Shown one piece after another: positions 24,513-31,239 of a DNA stretch of 64,000 nt. A program made the translations under genes and the position numbers. Below the pieces are notes generated by a model. It searched no databases. It had not been told where the DNA came from and saw nothing but the letters and a program-made list of their open reading frames with translations. The number at the start of each line of letters is the position of its first letter. The first letter of the stretch is position 1. Source of the stretch: DASXRA01 sp035263725 (GTDB lineage Bacteria; Actinomycetota; Actinomycetes; Mycobacteriales; Jatrophihabitantaceae); assembly GCA_035263725.1 (NCBI GenBank), contig DATFRC010000054.1:27306-91305 (forward strand), in the 5' to 3' direction.

Positions 24513-25745
24513 TCACGCCTTTCGGAACAGGACCGATGCGTTGTGTCCGCCGAAGCCGAACGAGTTGCAGATGGCGGCCGGCACCGGCATCGAGCGCGTC
24601 TGGGTGGGCACGTCGACGCACAGCTCGTCGTCGGGGTGCTGCAGGTTGATCGTCGGGGGGACGACGTCGTCCCGAACCGTAAGCACCGTGGCAATGCTCT
24701 CCACCGCACCGGCGGCGCCGATGAGGTGACCGGTCATGGATTTCGTGGCCGTGACCACGATCTGTTCGCCGAACAGCGCTGCCGCGGCGCGTGCTTCGCC
24801 CATGTCACCGGCGGGTGTCGAAGTGGCGTGCGCGTTGACGTGTACCACGTCCGCGGGACTGAGTCCGGAGCGCGACACGGCCAGCCGCATGGCTCGCTGC
24901 TGACCGGAGCCCGTCGGGTCGGGAGCTGTGATGTGGTGGCTGTCGGACGTGATCCCGGCACCGGCCAGCACCGCGTACGGTGGCCGGCCACGCGCCTCGG
25001 CATCGCCGCGACGCTCCAGCACAAGCGCCCCTGCACCCTCGCCGATCACGAATCCGTCCCGGTCGCGATCGAAAGGGCGCGACGCGCCGGTCGGGTCGTC
25101 GTTGCGGGTGCTCATCGCCCGCATCTGCGCGAACCCGCTGATCGTCAGCGGGTGAATCAATGCCTCGGTGCCGCCGACGACGACCAGGTCCGCCCGGTCG
25201 AGTTGGAGCAGGTCCAACCCGTAGGCGATGGCCTCTGCTCCGGAGGCGCAGGCGCTGACCGGCGTGAACACGCCGGCCCGCGCCCCGATCTTGAGACCGA
25301 CGTACGCAGCGGGCCCGTTGGGCATGTCCATCGGGATCAGCATCGGGCTGACCTTGGTCGGGCCCCTCTCGAGGATCACGTCGTGCTGGGCGATCAGGCT
25401 GCCCACACCGCCGATGCCGGTGCCGATCACGACGGCGACCCGCTCGGGCACCAGCCCGTTGTCCAGGGTGGTGCCGACGAAACCGGCGTCGGCCCAGGCC
25501 TCGTCGGCGGCGACGATGGCGGCCTGCTGCGCCCGATCCATCCGCCGGGCCTGCGCCCGAGGGAGGAGGTCGGCCGGCTCCACGGCCATGCGGGCCGCGA
25601 TCCGCACCGCCATGTCGGCTGGCCAGTCCTCGGGCACCGCAGTCACTCCGGAGCGGCCGTTCAGCATGGCGTCCCAGGTGGACTTGACGTCACCGCCGAG
25701 AGGCGTCGTCGCGCCCACCCCCGTGACGACGATCTCGTCGGTCAT
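24513..25745 (-). CDS. fabF: 3-oxoacyl-ACP synthase II (KasA/FabF type)
   Basis: A 410-residue condensing enzyme with the Cys-His-His triad: Cys166 in VSACASGAEA, His306 in VNAHATSTPAGD and His340 in SMTGHLIGAAG. It extends acyl-ACP with malonyl-ACP. One copy is present, unlike the kasA/kasB pair of mycobacteria. It follows acpP after 12 bases and precedes accD. Confidence 0.94.
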   Translation of the reverse strand: MTDEIVVTGVGATTPLGGDVKSTWDAMLNGRSGVTAVPEDWPADMAVRIAARMAVEPADLLPRAQARRMDRAQQAAIVAADEAWADAGFVGTTLDNGLVPERVAVVIGTGIGGVGSLIAQHDVILERGPTKVSPMLIPMDMPNGPAAYVGLKIGARAGVFTPVSACASGAEAIAYGLDLLQLDRADLVVVGGTEALIHPLTISGFAQMRAMSTRNDDPTGASRPFDRDRDGFVIGEGAGALVLERRGDAEARGRPPYAVLAGAGITSDSHHITAPDPTGSGQQRAMRLAVSRSGLSPADVVHVNAHATSTPAGDMGEARAAAALFGEQIVVTATKSMTGHLIGAAGAVESIATVLTVRDDVVPPTINLQHPDDELCVDVPTQTRSMPVPAAICNSFGFGGHNASVLFRKA

Positions 25746-25757
25746 AGCGTCTCCCTC

Positions 25758-26003
25758 TCAGGCGTTGGACTGGATGAAGCTGACGGCGTCGCCGACCGTC
25801 TTGAGCTTGGGCAGCTCGTCGTCGGGGATCTTGACGCCGAACTTCTCCTCGGCGGCCATGGCCACCTCGACCATCGACAGTGAGTCGACGTCCAGGTCGT
25901 CGGTGAACGACTTGGCGTCGACCACGTCCTCGGGGGAAACGTCGGCAACTTCCTGAAGGATCTCGGCGAGTCCGGCGCGGATCTCGTCGGGGGAGGCTGG
26001 CAC
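25758..26003 (-). CDS. acpP: Acyl carrier protein
   Basis: An 81-residue acyl carrier protein. The phosphopantetheine attachment site is Ser41 in DDLDVDSLSMVEVAMAAE. It carries growing acyl chains between FabD, FabH and FabF, whose genes flank it. The size is normal for a bacterial type II ACP, without the long C-terminal tail of mycobacterial AcpM. Confidence 0.95.
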   Translation of the reverse strand: MPASPDEIRAGLAEILQEVADVSPEDVVDAKSFTDDLDVDSLSMVEVAMAAEEKFGVKIPDDELPKLKTVGDAVSFIQSNA

Positions 26004-26021
26004 TAGTTCGTTCCTTTCTTG

Positions 26022-26972
26022 TCAGGGAGCGAGGATGACTTGACTGGCGAAGGCGAGGCCGGAGCCGAAACCGAGCAGCAGCACCGGAGCCCCCGAAGGG
26101 ATCTCGCCTCGTTCGACCATCTTGGACAGCGCGAGCGGAATCGTCGCTGCCGAAGTGTTGCCCGAGACCTGGACGTCGCGGGCCACGATGGCGTTCGGCG
26201 CGCCGAGCTTTTTGGCTAGCGCGTCGATCATGCGCAGGTTGGCCTGGTGCGGGACGAACGCGGCGATGTCGGCGAGGTCCACCTCCGCACGGCGGCACGC
26301 CTCGATCGCGACGGCCGGCATCCGCGACGTCGCCCAGCGGTAGACGGCCTGGCCTTCCTGGGCGAAGAAGCGCGTGTCCTCGTCGATGATCACGCTACGG
26401 GACTGGCCGCCGTCGCTGCCCCACACGATCGGGCCGATCGCCGGTTCGTCCGACGCCCCGACGACCGCGGCGCCGGCGCCGTCGGCGAGGATGATGCATG
26501 TCGAGCGGTCGGAGAAGTCCAGCCATCCTGAGAACCGCTCGGCCGCAACAACGAGGACGTTGCGGGCTTGGCCGATTTGCACCGTGGCCGCCGCGGTGTT
26601 CAGCGCGTAGACGAATCCGGAGCAGCCGGTGTTCAGGTCGTACGCGCCGGGAGCCGGGATGCCCAGCCGGCTCGCGAGCTCCGGGGCGGCGGCAGGGATC
26701 GGGGTCGGCATGGTGCAGGTGGTGACGATGACGAGATCCACGTCGTCGGCCGCCACGCCGGCCGCGGCGAGTGCCTTGCTGGCGGCGTGCTCGGCCATGT
26801 CGACCACGGTCTCGTCCGGCTCCGCGTAGCGGCGCTCGACGATGCCCACCCGGCTGCGAATCCACTCGTCGGTGGTGTCGACACCGCGTGCGATCAGGTC
26901 GTCGTTGGTGACGACGTTGGCCGGCTGGTAGTGGCCCAGCCCGCGGATGCGTGCCTGCAAGCCGTTGCTCAC
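26022..26972 (-). CDS. fabH: 3-oxoacyl-ACP synthase III
   Basis: A 316-residue KAS III with the triad Cys117 (NTGCSGFVYALN), His242 (FVPHQANLRMID) and Asn272 (VSGNTSAATIPLA). It condenses a starter acyl-CoA with malonyl-ACP. GTG at 26972 follows GGGAGG on the minus strand; the frame is open upstream but lacks homology. Its presence inside the fab operon is the Streptomyces-like order, whereas mycobacteria place fabH elsewhere. Confidence 0.94.
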   Translation of the reverse strand: MSNGLQARIRGLGHYQPANVVTNDDLIARGVDTTDEWIRSRVGIVERRYAEPDETVVDMAEHAASKALAAAGVAADDVDLVIVTTCTMPTPIPAAAPELASRLGIPAPGAYDLNTGCSGFVYALNTAAATVQIGQARNVLVVAAERFSGWLDFSDRSTCIILADGAGAAVVGASDEPAIGPIVWGSDGGQSRSVIIDEDTRFFAQEGQAVYRWATSRMPAVAIEACRRAEVDLADIAAFVPHQANLRMIDALAKKLGAPNAIVARDVQVSGNTSAATIPLALSKMVERGEIPSGAPVLLLGFGSGLAFASQVILAP

Positions 26973-27019
26973 AATGCCTCCCGGCTCTTCGTGCGGGCGC
27001 TCATCGCTGCGATGGTCAT

Positions 27020-28204
27020 TCACGGCGCCTCCGTTCCATTGGAGAGCCGGGCTACGGGCAGGCCGGCGGCGACGATGTCGCCCTCGCGCCGCAGCCATTC
27101 GAGGAGAACGCCGGCGCTTCCCGCGACGATCGAGTGCTCCTCCCGGTTGGTGCGTACCGTGCCGAGCAGCGTGCCGCGGCGCAGCTGCGTTCCCTCTGCG
27201 ACGGTCGCCGGCGTGAAGACGCCCTTGGCCGGTGCGACGACCACCTGGAAGTCGGGGGTGTACTCACCCTGCCCGTGCTGCGGTTGGCTCCTGATGAGGC
27301 GCCGCGCCGCATCGAGGTCGTCCGGCGTCTTCAGGGCTAGCAGCTCGACACCGGGCAGCTCACGTTTGGCGATGCCGGTCAACGTGCCTGCCGGCGGCAG
27401 TTCGACTGCGGCGCTGACGTTCAGGTCGCTCAGCGTGCGCAGGCACAGATCCCACCGCACCGGCAGGGTGACCTGAGCCACGAGGCGTTCTCGCAGCGCC
27501 GCGCCCTCAGCAACGGCGGTGCCGTCGGCGTTGGACAGCAGCAGATGGTGCGGGTCCGTAATATCCAGCGTGGCTGCGTAATCCTGCAATACCGCTTCGG
27601 CAGGCGCCATGTAGCTCGTGTGGAACGCGCCGGCGACCGGCAACGGGCGCACCCGAACGCCGGGCGGCGGTTCCGCGGCCAGTTTGGCCAGGTCGGAAAG
27701 CGCGCCAGCGGAGACGATCTGCCCTGCGCCGTTGCGGTTGGCCGGCGTGAGCCCGGCGGCTTCGATCGCGGCGACCACCTCGTCCGGGTCGCCGCCGAGC
27801 AGCGCGGACATCCCCGTCGGCACGAGCGCGCACGCGGCCGCCATGGCTGCGCCGCGGCGGGCGGCGAACCCGACCGCCGCACGCGGCGCTAGTGCGCCGG
27901 CCACGGACGCCGCGGTCAGCTCGCCGACGCTGTGGCCGGCGACCACCGACGCTCCGGCGCTCGCGTCGTCCAGGCCGAGGTGCGGGGCCGCGAGTAGCCC
28001 CAGCGCGACGATCAGCGGCTGGGTGACGGCGGTGTCCTTGATCTCGTCGGCGTCGGCGGTGGTGCCGAGTCGCAGCAGGTCCAGGCCGGCGACCTCACTC
28101 AGCTCGCCGACGAGCTCCGGTGCGCCGGGCAGGTCCAGCCACGGGGCGAGCATCCCGGGACTCTGTGCCCCCTGTCCAGGAGCGAGCACGGCGATCACGC
28201 CCAT
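27020..28204 (-). CDS. fabD: Malonyl-CoA:ACP transacylase with C-terminal carrier-like domain lacking the modified Lys
   Basis: A 394-residue protein. Residues 1 to about 305 are FabD: GQGAQ at 10-14, nucleophile Ser92 in GHSVGE, His195 in AGAFHTSYM. Residues about 319-388 form an extra biotinyl/lipoyl-like hammerhead: VVVAPAKGVFTPATVAEGT, then an LLEWLRREGDIVAAGLPVARL repeat. At the position of the biotinylated Lys of EAMKMEH the sequence is RTNREEH, with Arg354 in place of Lys, so it should not be modified. Usual FabD proteins are about 300-320 residues. It is the first gene after fasR, with a palindromic site upstream at 28267. ATG at 28204 is chosen over an upstream in-frame start. Confidence 0.92.
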   Translation of the reverse strand: MGVIAVLAPGQGAQSPGMLAPWLDLPGAPELVGELSEVAGLDLLRLGTTADADEIKDTAVTQPLIVALGLLAAPHLGLDDASAGASVVAGHSVGELTAASVAGALAPRAAVGFAARRGAAMAAACALVPTGMSALLGGDPDEVVAAIEAAGLTPANRNGAGQIVSAGALSDLAKLAAEPPPGVRVRPLPVAGAFHTSYMAPAEAVLQDYAATLDITDPHHLLLSNADGTAVAEGAALRERLVAQVTLPVRWDLCLRTLSDLNVSAAVELPPAGTLTGIAKRELPGVELLALKTPDDLDAARRLIRSQPQHGQGEYTPDFQVVVAPAKGVFTPATVAEGTQLRRGTLLGTVRTNREEHSIVAGSAGVLLEWLRREGDIVAAGLPVARLSNGTEAP

Positions 28205-28266
28205 GACGATTCCCGGTTTGCGCACCCCGTCGCGATGGTGGGACGCACAGCGTTGCGGCCCGGGTT

Positions 28267-28285
28267 GTTGTAGGAGTCCTACAAC
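28267..28285. promoter_or_regulatory. Palindromic operator candidate upstream of fabD (FasR?)
   Basis: GTTGTAGGA, one central G, then TCCTACAAC: perfect 9-base arms, 63 bases upstream of the fabD start. A further half site TGTAGGA is at 28324-28330, 39 bases to the right. The gap lies between fasR and fabD, both on the minus strand, and FasR is the known activator of fab genes in actinobacteria. Binding is an inference. Confidence 0.6.
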
Positions 28286-28367
28286 GACGCGTGCCAGTGC
28301 CCTAGAGAGTTATCGCTGCGGACTGTAGGAGATTAACCAAGTAACAGGACGGCAAAGCTTTCGAGGC

Positions 28368-29543
28368 TTATGACTCAAGCCGGCCCAGGGCCAGGGCGAC
28401 CTGGATGGTGAATGCGCCGCGGGGATCGGTGGGTGCCTCGCCACAGACTTCGGTGACGCGGCGCAGCCGGTAGCGGACCGTATTGGCGTGCACGAACAGC
28501 GCCCGGGCCGTGGTCTCCAATGCGCCGCCCGCCGCGAGGAAGGCGGTGACCGTGTCGAGCAACACGTCCCCGGCCTTGGACAGCGGCTGGTAGATCTGCG
28601 TTACCAGCGCATCGCGAGCGTCGCTGTCGCCGGCAAGTGCGCGTTCCGGCAGTAGTGCGTCGGCACTGACCGGGCGGGGCGCTCCGGGCCACCCGGGCGC
28701 CGCGCGCAGCCCGGAGAGCGCGGTCCGGGTCACCTGGCTCGCCTCGGCCACGTCGCTCGCCCGTGGACCTACGACCACCGGCCCGTCACCGAACGACGCG
28801 AGGATGCCGGCGGCGGCGGCCAGCGGGTCGTCGATGTTGCCGAGGACCACGACGAGCCGGCCCCCGTGCGTGCCGGCCAGCACGTCGAAACCGAGCCGGC
28901 GCACCGCGACGTGCACGGCGGACAACGTCGCATCCGGGTCGTCCTCGGGCGCAGCCCCGACCACAGCGGTGACCGGACCGGACGAGCGCCAGCCCAGTGC
29001 GGCCAGTTGGCTCTGCGGCTCCCCGGCAATCGACGCGCCGCGCACCAACCCGTCGATCACCAGCGCCTCGAGCCGCGCGTCCCACGCCCCGCGACTCTCC
29101 GCGGCGCTGGCGTAAACGCGGGCACTCGCGAATGCCAGTTCCCGGGTGAACCTCAGCAGTTCCTCGCGCACGTCCGCCTCGGCGTCGGGCTCGACTAGCT
29201 TGGGCAACTGCTCCTCGGCAACCTCGATGGCGGTGCGCACCAACTCGACGGTCTGCTGCAACGTGACGGCGCGAGCCATCGCCTGCGGCGCGGCGGCGAA
29301 CACCTCTCCGGTCAGGCGCAGCACATCGTCCGGCGAGCGCATCCACTCGACGAATGACGCGATACCCGCCTGTGCGACGAGCATGACCCACGAACGCTGA
29401 TCGGCCGGGAGAGTGCGAAACCAGGGCAGCTCCTCATCCATGCGGGCGACTGCCTGTGTGGCGAGGCCGCCGGCCGCCTGCTCGATACGCCGGATCGTCC
29501 GCTCGTCATGCCCAGGCTTCACGGCCGTAACGTTATGCGCCAT
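28368..29543 (-). CDS. fasR: FasR-type PucR/CdaR family transcriptional regulator of fatty acid synthesis
   Basis: A 391-residue protein. The C-terminal HTH_30-type helix-turn-helix lies in ALETTARALFVHANTVRYRLRRV. Upstream of it is a GGDEF-derived-like region (ATLSAVHVAVRRLGFDVLAG) and an N-terminal helical RsbR-like part with ELPWFRTLPADQRSWV. FasR activates fabD-fabH-acpP-fabF in Streptomyces and the fas genes in mycobacteria; here it directly precedes fabD. The ATG at 29543 overlaps the divergent PHP gene start (shared CATG). A GTG at 29522 is a possible alternative. Confidence 0.85.
   Translation of the reverse strand: MAHNVTAVKPGHDERTIRRIEQAAGGLATQAVARMDEELPWFRTLPADQRSWVMLVAQAGIASFVEWMRSPDDVLRLTGEVFAAAPQAMARAVTLQQTVELVRTAIEVAEEQLPKLVEPDAEADVREELLRFTRELAFASARVYASAAESRGAWDARLEALVIDGLVRGASIAGEPQSQLAALGWRSSGPVTAVVGAAPEDDPDATLSAVHVAVRRLGFDVLAGTHGGRLVVVLGNIDDPLAAAAGILASFGDGPVVVGPRASDVAEASQVTRTALSGLRAAPGWPGAPRPVSADALLPERALAGDSDARDALVTQIYQPLSKAGDVLLDTVTAFLAAGGALETTARALFVHANTVRYRLRRVTEVCGEAPTDPRGAFTIQVALALGRLES
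29528..29533 (+). promoter_or_regulatory. -10 box of the PHP gene (leaderless type)
   Basis: TAACGT ends 8 bases before ATG 29542, and there is no ribosome binding site at this start. The site lies within the first codons of fasR on the other strand. Confidence 0.4.
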
Positions 29544-30573
29544 GCTGCGGGATCCGGTTGCCGACCTGCGGCGTATCGCGTTTCTGCTGGAACGTGCGCG
29601 CGAGCCGACGTACCGGGTACGCGCGTTCCGCACCGCTGCCGCCCGGGCCGCCTCGCTGTCCAGAGACGAACTGCTCGAGCGCGCTCTCGCGGAAACACTG
29701 CCCGAGCTGCCCGGCATCGGCCCGACCACCGCGCGGTGCATCACGGAGTCGCTGGCCGGCCGGACGCCGGAGTACCTGAGCCGCCTTGAAGCCACGGCCG
29801 GGCCGCTTGCCGCCGGCGGGGCCGAGCTGCGGCTCGCGCTGCGGGGCGACTGCCACAGCCACTCGGACTGGTCCGACGGCGGCTCACCGATCCGGGAGAT
29901 GGCCGAGACAGCGCGTGAGCTGGGCCACGAGTACCTGGTACTTACCGATCACTCGCCCCGGCTGACCGTCGCCCGCGGGCTGAGCGCCGACCGGCTGGAA
30001 CGCCAGCTAGACGAGGTGGCCGCCCTGAACGAGACGCTGGCGCCGTTCCGAATCCTGACCGGCATCGAGGTCGACATCCTCGACGACGGCGCGCTGGACC
30101 AGAAGCCCGACCTGCTGGACCGCCTCGATCTGGTGGTCGCGAGTGTCCACAGTGGACTGCGCATGCCGTCGCACGAGATGACCCCGCGGATGGTCGCCGC
30201 GATCGCCAACCCGCAGGTGGACGTGCTCGGCCACTGCACCGGGCGGCTGATCACCGGCGGGCGGGGCCGCCGCCCGGAATCGGAGTTCGACGCCGAGATC
30301 GTCTTTGCCGCCTGCGCCCGGTTCGGCGTCGCCGTCGAGGTGAATTCGAGACCGGAGCGGCTCGATCCGCCCAGGCGGCTCCTGCGCCTCGCCGTCGAGG
30401 CCGGGTGCCTCGTCGCGATCGACACGGATGCGCACGCCCCTGGGCAGCTCGACTGGCAGGGTTACGGCTGCGAGCGCGCCGCGGAGTGCGAGGTGCCGGT
30501 CGAGACCGTCGTCAACACCTGGCCGAGCGAGGCGCTGCTCGCGTGGACGGCCGATCACTCGGTGCGTCCGTGA
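29542..30573 (+). CDS. PHP domain phosphoesterase with N-terminal helix-hairpin-helix region
   Basis: A 343-residue protein. Residues 1 to about 90 resemble the 8-kDa/HhH part of family X polymerases (RREPTYRVRAF-like helices and LPELPGIGPTTARCI). The PHP phosphoesterase domain follows at about 100-340: metal ligands in CHSHSDWSDG, LTDHSP, a Glu in LTGIEVDIL, VVASVHSGL, LGHCTG and a final DTDAHAPGQL. The polymerase palm domain found between these parts in PolX is absent. A nuclease or phosphatase role is likely; the substrate is unknown. Its stop overlaps the pirin start by 4 bases. Confidence 0.82.
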   Translation: MLRDPVADLRRIAFLLERAREPTYRVRAFRTAAARAASLSRDELLERALAETLPELPGIGPTTARCITESLAGRTPEYLSRLEATAGPLAAGGAELRLALRGDCHSHSDWSDGGSPIREMAETARELGHEYLVLTDHSPRLTVARGLSADRLERQLDEVAALNETLAPFRILTGIEVDILDDGALDQKPDLLDRLDLVVASVHSGLRMPSHEMTPRMVAAIANPQVDVLGHCTGRLITGGRGRRPESEFDAEIVFAACARFGVAVEVNSRPERLDPPRRLLRLAVEAGCLVAIDTDAHAPGQLDWQGYGCERAAECEVPVETVVNTWPSEALLAWTADHSVRP

Positions 30574-31181
30574 TCGTCATCCGCCGTGGCACGGATCGTG
30601 CCCTGACGCACGGTCCTGGGATCACGACCTGGCACTCGTTCTCCTCGGGCGCGCACTACGACGCCACGAACGTCCGCTTCGGCGAGCTCGTCACGTGCGA
30701 CGAGCACCTTCTCGCGCCGGGCGCCGGCTTCAGCACGCATGTCCATCGCGGACTGGAGATCGTCACGTGTGTGCTGGCCGGGACGCTCGAGCACACCGAC
30801 TCGCTCGGCGGGCGGGCCACCGTACGCCCAGGTACGGTGGCACACCTGTCGGCAGGATCGGGTGTCGAGCACGCGGAGCGCAACGCCGGCGCCGACGAGC
30901 TGCGATTCGTGCAGCTGTGGCTGCTCGGCGACGTCACGGCGGCCCCGGCTTACCGCATCGGGTCGGTCGACGTGCCGGGAGTGACGTTCAATGTCGTGTC
31001 GGGGCCGGCCTGTCTGGTCGCGGCCCCATTCGTCCATGCGTTCGTTGCGGGCGGGACGGCAGTGGTCGCCGGGGCGGACCTGGCGGCCGGCGGCGAAGCA
31101 CGGATCACCGACGAGGCCGTCGACATCGCGGTCGACGGGGAGTTGCTGGTGTGCGCTATGCGGCGTCCGATTCCCGCCTAG
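30570..31181 (+). CDS. Pirin family protein (short, YhaK-like)
   Basis: A 203-residue bicupin of the pirin family, shorter than the usual 230-300. The N-terminal cupin keeps metal-ligand positions in FSTHVHRGLEIVTCVLAG and the following HLSAGSGVEHAERN. Some pirins have quercetin 2,3-dioxygenase activity, but most have no known function. GTG at 30570 overlaps the PHP stop (GTGA). A strong hairpin follows immediately after the stop. Confidence 0.82.
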   Translation: MIVIRRGTDRALTHGPGITTWHSFSSGAHYDATNVRFGELVTCDEHLLAPGAGFSTHVHRGLEIVTCVLAGTLEHTDSLGGRATVRPGTVAHLSAGSGVEHAERNAGADELRFVQLWLLGDVTAAPAYRIGSVDVPGVTFNVVSGPACLVAAPFVHAFVAGGTAVVAGADLAAGGEARITDEAVDIAVDGELLVCAMRRPIPA

Positions 31182-31183
31182 CC

Positions 31184-31234
31184 CCGATCGAGCAAGAATC
31201 CCTTGTCTCAGACGAGGAATTCTTGCTCAATCGG
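31184..31234. terminator. Long bidirectional hairpin between the pirin gene and aceE
   Basis: Outer arms 31184-31199 and 31219-31234 pair over 16 bases with one G-T wobble. Inner arms 31201-31207 and 31211-31217 pair over 7 bases with one wobble and a 3-base loop. It begins 3 bases after one stop codon and ends 6 bases before the other, so it can end both convergent transcripts. It is AT-richer than its surroundings. Confidence 0.85.
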
Positions 31235-31239
31235 AGGAA

